Part shown: piece by piece, positions 26,950 through 33,953 of the stretch | Position numbering within the stretch: position 1 is the first letter of the stretch | Layout of the letters: the number at the start of each line of letters is the position of its first letter | Assembly (NCBI GenBank): GCA_012719225.1 | Contig: JAAYAT010000365.1 | Span: 1 to 33,953 of the forward strand | Length of the DNA stretch: 33,953 bases | Direction: 5' to 3' | Source of the DNA: Verrucomicrobiaceae bacterium | Lineage (GTDB): Bacteria > Verrucomicrobiota > Verrucomicrobiia > Verrucomicrobiales > DEV007 | Translations under genes and position numbers: made by a program | Notes under the pieces: generated by a model | What the model saw: the letters and a program-made list of their open reading frames with translations, nothing else | The model's database searches: none | What the model was told of the DNA's origin: nothing

Positions 26950-28542
26950 TCATTCGAGGAGATGTTGCATGGCCGGGGTCGAGATGGCTTCGCGGTAGAT
27001 GACGAGTTCGTCGATCCAGCCGTGGAATCCCTCCCGCGGGCCGCCCCCGAGCCGCAGGTGACCGACCCTGCCCCGGGGTATCGCGCCGGATCGGGAATCG
27101 CTCAGGGTCTCGGGGGTTCCGTCGACGAAAAGTTGCAGATGCGAGGTGATCGCGCTGTCGTCGCCGCCGATGAAACGATAGGCGACATGGTGCCAGTTCC
27201 CGTCGGCGAGATCGGTGCTCCCGATGACGTGGCCTTCCGGGCCGGCGACTTTGAGCGCCCCCCGTACCCCGCGTCCGGTTTCGAGGTTGCAGCTCACCTT
27301 CCAGGCGAGCCCCTCGCGTCCGTATTGGAGGATCTGCTCCTGTTCGTTCTCCCCGATTTTGGGCGGGAACTTCACCCAGAAGGCGATGGTGTGGGGGGAT
27401 TCGAGTCGGAAATCCCGGGAGAGGGGCACTTCGATGACTTCACCGGGTTGGAAAACGAGGCCGCCGCCCTTCTTTCCGGGACCGCGGCGGGGGGAACGGT
27501 CCAGTTCCCCGGGAGCGGTGATGCGGGCGTCAAACAGGGGCAGCGCCCCGGAATCCTCCACCAACGCTCCCGCCGTTTCATCGAAGAGATAGCGCAGGGC
27601 GGGCTGCGGAATGCTGGGGCTGCCGAGTCGCAGGGTGAAGTGATCGCCGGCGTAGGGGACGGGTTGCAGCTCGCTGCGGGTGCGGCTGTCGGCCCGCAGG
27701 GCGAGACCTTCGCGCACGAGGGTGGCGACCGAGTTGCCGCTGGTCCGGCTGGCTTTGACCTCGCCCTCCATGACGTGGAGTTCGGAATCCCCGTTCTCCT
27801 CCACCGTCACGCCGAAGCGGGTCCCGAGATCGACGGCGTTGAGACGGGGGGTGTTGACAGTGAAGCCGGTTGCGGCGGGTGGCACATCCGCGGTGAGCCG
27901 GCCCGATTGGAGGAACATGCGGTTGTTCGACTCGATACTGATTTGGGCGGGGCCTTCCACGAGGGCGGTGGCGCCGGAGTTGAAGGTGATCAGGAGGGTG
28001 CCGGACTCCACCTCGAGGAGTCCCGCCGAGAGCCATCCGTCGTCGCGGATGCGGGCGGCGGTGCCCTCGGCCCAGTGCAGGTTGTCGCTCCTTTCGATGC
28101 GGGCGGCGAACCCGCCGGCGGAGTGCGGGGCACCGGTTTGGGCGGCTCCGGGGCCGTTCCCGTCGAAAATGATGGTTTGCAAGAGCAGGAGCAGTCCGAT
28201 CGAGGCGGCGGCGGAGATCAGCCCGGTTTTGATCAGGAGAGGCCAGCGCAGCGGGCGGAGTCCTTCGCGTTCTTCGAGGATTTCGGTGAGGACGGATTTG
28301 GCGAAACCGCGGTGGTCGTCGGCCCCTTCCCTGCGGAGGCGGGCGAGGACGCCCTCGTGGAAGCTCGCTTTTTCCTTTTCCGCCGAGCCTCCCAAGAGAA
28401 CCCGGAGGGCCGCTTCCATCTGCGCCTGGACCACGAAGCTGGCGCGGAGATCGCTGTCATGACGGAGGACATGCTCCACCTGACCACGACCTTTTTCGTC
28501 GAGTTCGCCGGCGAGATACGCTTCCAGGTGTTCGGAGTTCAC
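26950..28542 (-). CDS. FecR-like transmembrane protein with C-terminal LamG/concanavalin-like domain (GTG start); probable anti-sigma-type partner of adjacent ECF sigma
   Basis: Zinc-finger-less anti-sigma-like N-terminus LEAYLAGELDEKGRGQVEHVLRHDSDLRASF, TM LLIKTGLISAAASIGLLLLLQTII, FecR-like LGTRFGVTVEENGDSELHVMEGEVKA, LamG-like TIAFWVKFPP...DGNWHHVAYRF...LFVDGTPETLSD...GWIDELVIYREAIS. Confidence 0.88.
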   Translation of the reverse strand: MNSEHLEAYLAGELDEKGRGQVEHVLRHDSDLRASFVVQAQMEAALRVLLGGSAEKEKASFHEGVLARLRREGADDHRGFAKSVLTEILEEREGLRPLRWPLLIKTGLISAAASIGLLLLLQTIIFDGNGPGAAQTGAPHSAGGFAARIERSDNLHWAEGTAARIRDDGWLSAGLLEVESGTLLITFNSGATALVEGPAQISIESNNRMFLQSGRLTADVPPAATGFTVNTPRLNAVDLGTRFGVTVEENGDSELHVMEGEVKASRTSGNSVATLVREGLALRADSRTRSELQPVPYAGDHFTLRLGSPSIPQPALRYLFDETAGALVEDSGALPLFDARITAPGELDRSPRRGPGKKGGGLVFQPGEVIEVPLSRDFRLESPHTIAFWVKFPPKIGENEQEQILQYGREGLAWKVSCNLETGRGVRGALKVAGPEGHVIGSTDLADGNWHHVAYRFIGGDDSAITSHLQLFVDGTPETLSDSRSGAIPRGRVGHLRLGGGPREGFHGWIDELVIYREAISTPAMQHLLE

Positions 28543-28545
28543 AGT

Positions 28546-28565
28546 GGGTGGTGGGTGGGAGGGGG
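28546..28565 (+). other. G-quadruplex-capable tract on + strand (C-rich on the transcript strand)
   Basis: GGG-TGGT-GGG-T-GGG-A-GGGGG. Confidence 0.6.
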
Positions 28566-28570
28566 AAAGG

Positions 28571-29158
28571 TCAGAGAAGCTCCGGAGAGCTGCTGATTTT
28601 TTGTTCGATGCACTGCCGCAGGCTGGTGCGGACCCGGCAGAGGGTGGTCCGCACCCAGGCCTCGCTCTGCCCGAAGTGGCTCGCGATCTCGCGGGAGGAT
28701 TCCGAGAGGGCGTACTTGCGATCCAGCAGGCTGCGTTGCTGTTCGGGGAGGCGGTTGAGACATTCTTCGAGGAAATTCACCAAAGGCAGATCGGGGGACA
28801 AATCCCCCCGGAGCGATTGCTGGACGAGGTGGTGTTCGAGGAATTTGTCTTTGTTCCGGGCGAGGCGCTGGTGGCGCAGGGTCTCCTTGCGAATGAGGTT
28901 GAAGGCGATCGCGCGGAGCCATTTTCCAAAATCGGTACCGGCCTTGAAGTCCATGATATGGCGGTGCGAGAACACGAAGGTCTCGTGGGCGATTTCATCT
29001 ATGAGGTGGGGGACGGGCAGTTTCATCGCGACGAAGGCACGCAGGTGCGAGCTGTGCAGTTCGAGGAGCTGCTCGAAGGCATCGAGATCGCCCTTCTGCA
29101 CGCGGAGGACGAGTTCGCTTTCCGCTTCCTTCTCCTCTTCCTTTTCCATTTCGCTCAC
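28571..29158 (-). CDS. ECF RNA polymerase sigma factor
   Basis: LVLRVQKGDLDAFEQLLELHSSHLRAFV...DEIAHETFVFSHRHIMDFKAGTDFGKWLRAIAFNLIRKE...CLNRLPEQQRSLLDRKYALSESSREIASHFGQSEAWVRTTLCRVRTSLRQCI. Confidence 0.92.
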   Translation of the reverse strand: MSEMEKEEEKEAESELVLRVQKGDLDAFEQLLELHSSHLRAFVAMKLPVPHLIDEIAHETFVFSHRHIMDFKAGTDFGKWLRAIAFNLIRKETLRHQRLARNKDKFLEHHLVQQSLRGDLSPDLPLVNFLEECLNRLPEQQRSLLDRKYALSESSREIASHFGQSEAWVRTTLCRVRTSLRQCIEQKISSSPELL

Positions 29159-29224
29159 GAGGAAGTATATCCCCGGATCCCCGTTTTGTTACAGCCGCTT
29201 TTTCCTCGGGAGAGTTCGGCGGAT

Positions 29225-30085
29225 TCAACGGGGGCGCGCCCGGGGAACGATTCCGATGAAGTTGCGCACCGTTTTGTAGGGTTCGACCAGGTGGGGTTCC
29301 CTCGCGCCGCCGCGTTCGTAGTAGAGTCCCGACGAGGTGCCGCCATCGAGATTGAGGGCGCGGTGGATCTTTCGCGAGGGGGAGAAGTCGGACCGGGCGA
29401 GGAGGTCGCCCAGTTCGGCGAGGGTGAAAGCGTCGGAAAGGCCGAAGGCGAACCATTTTCCCCCGTCGTGGAGGAGGAAGGTGCGCCGCCGCGATTTTTC
29501 CCCCGAGAGCCCCCGCACCGCGACTCCTTCATCGACGAGAAAAGGACCCGCCTGAAGGAGATCGGTGGCCTTGTATTTCCCCTTGTCGTACTCGGCCCGC
29601 CGCAGCAGATAGGGGTTGCGGTTTCCGCTCGAAAGCACCACCCCGCTGAGGAGGGCGCCCTTGCCGAAGCGGCCCAGCGCGGTCCCGTCGGCGATCATGA
29701 GGCCGGAGGGCTCGTGATTTTTCAGAAAAAATCCGCCGTTGCATCCCGCGAGGCATCCGTGCGCCCGCATCGCCGCCCCCAGACCGGGGTAACGCGGGGT
29801 TCCGGCGGGGCCGTTGTCGATCACTTGAAACGTGAAGTCCGCGGCGTGGAACCAGACCAGATCGATGCGTCGGGAGGAAAAAAGGCCGTTCTCCCCGGCG
29901 GGACGGACGATTTTTTTCTCAATCACGAGGGGGGAATCGGGACTCTGCGCCGGGGATTGATCCTCGATCCGCCAGTCCGCTCGAACCGGGACCGAGGGGA
30001 TCGCCGCCACCGCGAAGGCCAGGGCGAGGGCCGGAGACAATGCGGAGGCACCGGAGAGAAAAGCGGATGGAGCAAAGGAAAACAC
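29225..30085 (-). CDS. Secreted phosphodiester glycosidase (NAGPA/DUF2233-like)
   Basis: Signal peptide; HGCLAGCNGGFFLKNHEPSGLMIADGTALGRF; LNLDGGTSSGLYYERGG. Confidence 0.8.
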   Translation of the reverse strand: MFSFAPSAFLSGASALSPALALAFAVAAIPSVPVRADWRIEDQSPAQSPDSPLVIEKKIVRPAGENGLFSSRRIDLVWFHAADFTFQVIDNGPAGTPRYPGLGAAMRAHGCLAGCNGGFFLKNHEPSGLMIADGTALGRFGKGALLSGVVLSSGNRNPYLLRRAEYDKGKYKATDLLQAGPFLVDEGVAVRGLSGEKSRRRTFLLHDGGKWFAFGLSDAFTLAELGDLLARSDFSPSRKIHRALNLDGGTSSGLYYERGGAREPHLVEPYKTVRNFIGIVPRARPR

Positions 30086-30158
30086 GAGGCAAGGGAGAGG
30101 CGCGGGCCGGGGGAAAAAGGAGCGGGGAAGCCCCCGCGATTTCCGGGAGAATCTACCC

Positions 30159-31088
30159 TCACTTTTGCGCCAGCGCCATCACCGTCTGGAAGTACGGCGG
30201 GTCGGGCTCGCGATCCACCACCGAGATCTCGATCTCGCGGAACCCGGCGCTCTTCAGGAAACGGGAGATATCGAGCTCGGAGAAGCCCAGCCAGATGTCC
30301 GCGTAGAGATCGCGGGCGTCTTCGAACTGGTGCCGCAGCAGATCGAGGATGATGATGCGCCCGTCCGGCTTCAGGATGCGATGGGCCGCGGCGATGGCGC
30401 GGTCGGGATGCTCCGCGTGGTGCAGCGACTGACTGAAAAAGGCCAGATCCACGCTGCCCTCTTCGATGGGGGGCGACTCGATCTCGCCGAGGCGGTATTC
30501 GAGATTGCGGTAGCCGTTCTCCCGCGCGACCGACGCCCCGAATTCGACCATTTTTTCCGAGTTGTCCACCGCGATGACCTTTTCCGCCCGCTGCGCGAGG
30601 AGTTGGGAAAAAGTGCCCTCGCCCGCGCCGAGATCGGCGATGATCATCGGCGGCATCAATTTCAGAAGAGTCTCGGCGAGCGCTTTCCAGGACCGTCCCG
30701 GACAGTAGGTGCGGCCGAATTTTCCCGCGAGGGCGTCGAAGTAGGCGCGGGCCTTGTCCCGGCGCTTCGCGAGAGTCAGCTCGAGGGCGGCGACATCCTC
30801 GGCGATCTCCCCGACGCCCGACATGGCGAGGTCGAGTGCTTGCAGCAGCCTCTCGTCGAGCGGCATGTCATCGTTGCCGAAGGTGTAAATGATGTTTTTC
30901 CCCGAGCGGCGGTCCGTCACCAGCTTCGCGAGCCGCAACTGCGAGAGCTGCGAGGAGATCCGCGATTGCCCCATCCCGAGGATGTCCTGCAACTCCACCA
31001 CCGAGAGATCCTCGCGCCGGAGCAGGTGGAGAATCCGCAGGCGCGTCGGGTCCGCGATCAAGCGCAGTGATTTTAAAATTGACGACAT
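30159..31088 (-). CDS. ArsR-family regulator fused to SAM-dependent methyltransferase domain (SahR-like)
   Basis: N-terminal HTH LRLIADPTRLRILHLLRREDLSVVELQDILGMGQSRISSQLSQLRLAKLVTDRRSGKNIIYTF; C-terminal MTase IADLGAGEGTFSQLLAQRAEKVIAVDNSEKMVEF...AFFSQSLHHAEHPDRAIAAAHRILKPDGRIIILDL; divergent from metK. Confidence 0.92.
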   Translation of the reverse strand: MSSILKSLRLIADPTRLRILHLLRREDLSVVELQDILGMGQSRISSQLSQLRLAKLVTDRRSGKNIIYTFGNDDMPLDERLLQALDLAMSGVGEIAEDVAALELTLAKRRDKARAYFDALAGKFGRTYCPGRSWKALAETLLKLMPPMIIADLGAGEGTFSQLLAQRAEKVIAVDNSEKMVEFGASVARENGYRNLEYRLGEIESPPIEEGSVDLAFFSQSLHHAEHPDRAIAAAHRILKPDGRIIILDLLRHQFEDARDLYADIWLGFSELDISRFLKSAGFREIEISVVDREPDPPYFQTVMALAQK

Positions 31089-31100
31089 GATCCGTTGGGC

Positions 31101-31130
31101 TAGTTTATCAACGAATCAAGATTTGTAAAT
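31101..31130. promoter_or_regulatory. Divergent 47-bp regulator/metK intergenic region with candidate operator (tttATCAAcgaATCAAgatttgtaaa)
   Basis: Only non-coding space between divergent regulator and metK; contains ATCAA direct repeat within loosely symmetrical AT-rich block. Confidence 0.4.
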
Positions 31131-31135
31131 GCGAC

Positions 31136-32314
31136 ATGGCAAACTCCTATATTTTCTCGTCCGAATCCGTAACCGAAGGTCATCCCGACAAAGTGTGTGA
31201 CACCATCTCCGACTCCATCGTCGATGCGTGCTTCGGGCAGGACACCGCCTCGCGGGTCGCCTGTGAAACCATGGTCAAAGACAACGTCGTGGTCCTCGGC
31301 GGCGAGGTCACCACCGGTGCGACCTTCGACTACCGCGAGGTCGTCAAGGACGCCATCGTCGAAATCGGCTACACCAACGACGACTGCAAATTCAACGCCG
31401 ATTCCTTTTTCCTGTTCAACGCGATCGGCCAGCAGTCCCCCGACATCGCCCAGGGCGTCGACGCCGCCGCCGCCGACGGGAAGGAAACCGCCGAGCAGGG
31501 TGCCGGTGACCAGGGCATTATGTTCGGGTATGCCGTGCGCGAGACGCCCTCCCTCATGCCCGCGCCGGTCGCCTATTCGCACCAACTCGGACGCGCCATC
31601 ACCGACCTCCGCAAGAGTGGCGCGCACACCTGGCTGCGCCCCGACTCCAAGACCCAGGTCTCGATGGAATACGTGGACGGGAAACCCACCCGCGTCACCG
31701 CGGTGGTGGTTTCGACCCAGCACGCCGCCAGCATCACCACTGCCGAGATTCGCGAGATCCTGAAAAAAGAACTCATCGAAGCCGTCATTCCCGGCGAACT
31801 CCTCACCCCGGAGACCGAATACCACATCAACCCCACCGGGCTGTTCATCATCGGCGGTCCCGAAGGAGACTGCGGGCTCACCGGACGCAAGATCATCGTC
31901 GATACCTACGGCGGCATGGGGCGGCACGGAGGGGGTGCCTTTTCCGGCAAGGACCCGAGCAAAGTGGACCGCTCCGCCGCCTACATGGCGCGTTACGTCG
32001 CCAAAAACGTCGTTGCCGCGGGCCTCGCGGACCGTTGCGAACTGCAACTCGCCTACGCCATCGGTTACCCCCAGCCCGTCAGCATCCACGTCGACACCTT
32101 CGGAACCAACCAGGTGGACGACGCCAAAATCATCAAGGCGATCCGCGAAACCTTCTCTTTCAAGCCCGCCGACTTCATTCGCGAGCTGAACCTGCTGCGC
32201 CCCATCTACCGCAAGACCACCAACTACGGACACTTCGGCCGCGAAGACGACACCGACGCCCTCACCTGGGAGAAAACGGATAAGGCTGAGGCGCTTCGTT
32301 CCGCGTGCGCCTGA
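31136..32314 (+). CDS. metK: S-adenosylmethionine synthetase
   Basis: [92 protein letters not shown]. Confidence 0.98.
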   Translation: MANSYIFSSESVTEGHPDKVCDTISDSIVDACFGQDTASRVACETMVKDNVVVLGGEVTTGATFDYREVVKDAIVEIGYTNDDCKFNADSFFLFNAIGQQSPDIAQGVDAAAADGKETAEQGAGDQGIMFGYAVRETPSLMPAPVAYSHQLGRAITDLRKSGAHTWLRPDSKTQVSMEYVDGKPTRVTAVVVSTQHAASITTAEIREILKKELIEAVIPGELLTPETEYHINPTGLFIIGGPEGDCGLTGRKIIVDTYGGMGRHGGGAFSGKDPSKVDRSAAYMARYVAKNVVAAGLADRCELQLAYAIGYPQPVSIHVDTFGTNQVDDAKIIKAIRETFSFKPADFIRELNLLRPIYRKTTNYGHFGREDDTDALTWEKTDKAEALRSACA

Positions 32315-32323
32315 GTTTGCTAG

Positions 32324-32345
32324 AGTTCAGTTTTCAGTGTTCAGC
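32324..32345 (+). repeat. Left terminal array: three 7-nt units AGTTCAG TTTTCAG TGTTCAG + C
   Basis: Direct reading; 16-nt AGTTTTCAGTGTTCAG (32329-32344) is the exact reverse complement of 32751-32766. Confidence 0.9.
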
Positions 32346-32355
32346 GGGAACCGCG

Positions 32356-32754
32356 ATGGCCTTGCAGACATTCGAGGATTTGGAAGTCTGGAAACGCGGT
32401 TGTCGCCTCGCTGTCGAAGTCTGCGTCGAGTTCGACGAGTGCAAAAACTTCACCCTGAAAGATCAGGCGCAACGCTCCGCGATTTCCATCCCCTCGAACA
32501 TCGCGGAAGGATCCGAAAGAGGGTCCGATGCCGACTTCGTCCGCTTCCTTCGCTATTCCAAAGGCTCCTGCGCCGAACTGAGAACCCAGCTCTACATCGC
32601 CCGAAAAGCATCCAAAAGACTCAACCGCCCCAACCTGGACATTCCCGACGAACTCATCACGGAGACCCGTGAAATTTCAGCAATGCTCCGGGGACTCGTC
32701 AACTCCATCGAAAAAAGAAGGCACACCACGCCACAGCCCCAGGCTGAAAACTGA
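32356..32754 (+). CDS. Four-helix bundle protein (23S rRNA intervening-sequence protein family, PF05635/TIGR02436-like)
   Basis: FEDLEVWKRGCRLAVEVCVEF...FTLKDQAQRSAISIPSNIAEGSERGSDADFVRFLRYSKGSCAELRTQLYIARK: matches family signature (F.dL.vW...; S.p.NIAEG; GS..EL.tql.ia). Confidence 0.92.
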   Translation: MALQTFEDLEVWKRGCRLAVEVCVEFDECKNFTLKDQAQRSAISIPSNIAEGSERGSDADFVRFLRYSKGSCAELRTQLYIARKASKRLNRPNLDIPDELITETREISAMLRGLVNSIEKRRHTTPQPQAEN

Positions 32755-32764
32755 ACACTGAAAA
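32743..32764 (-). repeat. Right terminal array (inverted): on minus strand TTTTCAG TGTTCAG TTTTCAG + C
   Basis: Direct reading; overlaps the stop codon of the four-helix-bundle gene (TGA 32752-32754). Confidence 0.9.
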
Positions 32765-32776
32765 CTAGAACACTTT

Positions 32777-33953
32777 ATGAGCATCAAAGAAGACTACAAA
32801 GTGGCCGATATCGGTCTCGCCAATTTCGGGCGTATGGAAATCGAAGTGGCCCAGCACGAGATGCCCGGCCTCATGGCGACCCGCGCCAAATACGCGGCGG
32901 AAAAGCCGCTCCAGGGAGTCCGCGTGATGGGCTCCCTGCACATGACCATCCAGACCGCCGTCCTCATCGAGACCCTCGTGGAACTCGGGGCCGACGTGCG
33001 TTGGTGCAGTTGCAATATTTTCTCGACCCAGGACCACGCCGCCGCCGCGATCGCCGCCGCCGGGGTGCCCGTCTTCGCCTGGAAAGGGGAGACGTTGGAG
33101 GAATACTGGGACTGCACCGAAGCGGCCCTCACCTGGCCCGACGGCAAAGGACCGCAACTCATCGTCGATGACGGCGGCGACGCGACCCTCCTCATCCACA
33201 AAGGAGCCGAACTCGAGGAAGGGGATCGATCCTTCCTCGACAGCCCCTCCGAGAGCGAAGAGGAAGAAGTCATTAAAAACCTCCTCCGCCGCATTCACGA
33301 AGAGGACCCCGCCAAGTTCACCAATTTCCTCAAGGATTGGAAAGGCGTTTCCGAAGAGACCACCACCGGCGTCCACCGCCTCTACCAGATGGCCGCGGCC
33401 GGAACCCTCCGCGTCCCCGCGATCAACGTGAACGATTCTGTGACCAAGTCCAAATTCGACAACCTCTACGGCTGCCGCGAGTCGCTCGTCGACGGCATCA
33501 AGCGCGCCACCGACGTGATGATCGCCGGCAAGGTCGCCGTGGTCTGCGGCTACGGAGATGTCGGCAAGGGCTGCGCCCAGACCCTCCGCGGTTTCGGCGC
33601 CCAGGTCGTCGTCACCGAGATTGACCCCATCTGTGCCCTGCAGGCCGCGATGGAAGGCTACCGGGTTCTTCCCGTCGAGGACACCCTCGGCTGGGCCGAC
33701 ATCTACGTGACCACCACCGGTAACAAGGACATCATCCGCCTCGACCACATGCTCGCGATGAAAGATCAGGCTGTCGTCTGCAACATCGGCCATTTCGACA
33801 ACGAGATCCAAGTCGCCAAACTCAACGGCCACGCCGGGGTCAGCAAAACCACGATCAAACCCCAGGTGGACCGCTACGACCTGCCCGACGGCAAACAGCT
33901 CTTCATGCTGGCCGAAGGTCGCCTCGTCAACCTCGGCTGCGCCACCGGCCACC
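32777..33953 (+). CDS. ahcY: Adenosylhomocysteinase, 3'-truncated by window end (not in supplied ORF track)
   Basis: Hand translation [67 protein letters not shown]...[52 protein letters not shown]...[10 protein letters not shown]. Confidence 0.98.
   Translation, partial: MSIKEDYKVADIGLANFGRMEIEVAQHEMPGLMATRAKYAAEKPLQGVRVMGSLHMTIQTAVLIETLVELGADVRWCSCNIFSTQDHAAAAIAAAGVPVFAWKGETLEEYWDCTEAALTWPDGKGPQLIVDDGGDATLLIHKGAELEEGDRSFLDSPSESEEEEVIKNLLRRIHEEDPAKFTNFLKDWKGVSEETTTGVHRLYQMAAAGTLRVPAINVNDSVTKSKFDNLYGCRESLVDGIKRATDVMIAGKVAVVCGYGDVGKGCAQTLRGFGAQVVVTEIDPICALQAAMEGYRVLPVEDTLGWADIYVTTTGNKDIIRLDHMLAMKDQAVVCNIGHFDNEIQVAKLNGHAGVSKTTIKPQVDRYDLPDGKQLFMLAEGRLVNLGCATGH

Larger units (their letters stand above)
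32320..32768 (+). mobile_element. Putative ~449-bp non-autonomous mobile cassette: CTAG + inverted heptamer arrays flanking a four-helix-bundle gene
   Basis: CTAG(32320-32323)-AGTTCAG-TTTTCAG-TGTTCAG-C ... G-CTGAAAA-CTGAACA-CTGAAAA-CTAG(32765-32768); one ORF fills the interior; sits between metK and ahcY. Confidence 0.6.

Noticed and set aside
26938-28596. 552-aa plus-strand ORF
   Set aside because: Antisense shadow of the FecR-LamG gene.
28544-30352. 602-aa plus-strand ORF
   Set aside because: Runs antisense across the sigma factor, the glycosidase gene and the end of the ArsR-MTase gene; no recognisable domain.
31100-32233. 377-aa minus-strand ORF
   Set aside because: Antisense to metK.
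32765-33952. 395-aa minus-strand ORF
   Set aside because: Antisense to ahcY, which translates as a clear adenosylhomocysteinase on the plus strand from 32777 to the window end.
1-33953. CRISPR arrays, tRNA/rRNA genes, IS transposases, prophage genes
   Set aside because: No regularly spaced repeats, no recognisable tRNA/rRNA sequence and no transposase, integrase or phage structural ORFs seen on either strand.

Overview
The window looks like a high-GC bacterial chromosome, most likely Verrucomicrobiota/Planctomycetota-like (inferred from the DUF1549/DUF1501 genes and r-protein peculiarities). It opens with the 3' part of fusA, followed by a long ribosomal-protein superoperon: S10-L3-L4-L23-L2-S19-[secreted coiled-coil protein]-L22-S3-L16-L29-S17-L14-L24-L5-S8-L6-L18-S5-L15-SecY-Map-L36-S13-S11-S4. 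Expected neighbours tuf, rpsN, rpmD, adk, infA, rpoA and rplQ are absent from their usual places. Next come a secreted trypsin-fold pseudoprotease, an M32 carboxypeptidase, a GNAT protein, SufE and a TatD-like hydrolase. The minus strand then carries a hybrid histidine kinase, an ECF sigma / FecR-LamG / DUF1549-DUF1553 / DUF1501 surface module, and a phosphodiester glycosidase. The window ends with a SAM-cycle locus: a divergent ArsR-methyltransferase (SahR-like) regulator, metK and ahcY (truncated by the window end). The most interesting signal is a ~449-bp cassette between metK and ahcY. It holds one four-helix-bundle (23S rRNA intervening-sequence protein family) gene, bounded by inverted arrays of three 7-nt repeats (consensus T[T/G]TTCAG) and exactly flanked by CTAG on both sides. 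It resembles a non-autonomous mobile element. Other notable points are an L22 fused to a C-terminal helix-hairpin-helix domain, long acidic/Ala-rich N-terminal extensions on S5 and S11, and a secreted MreC-like-architecture protein inserted inside the S10 operon. All calls come from reading the sequence and the supplied ORF translations; no database search was run.
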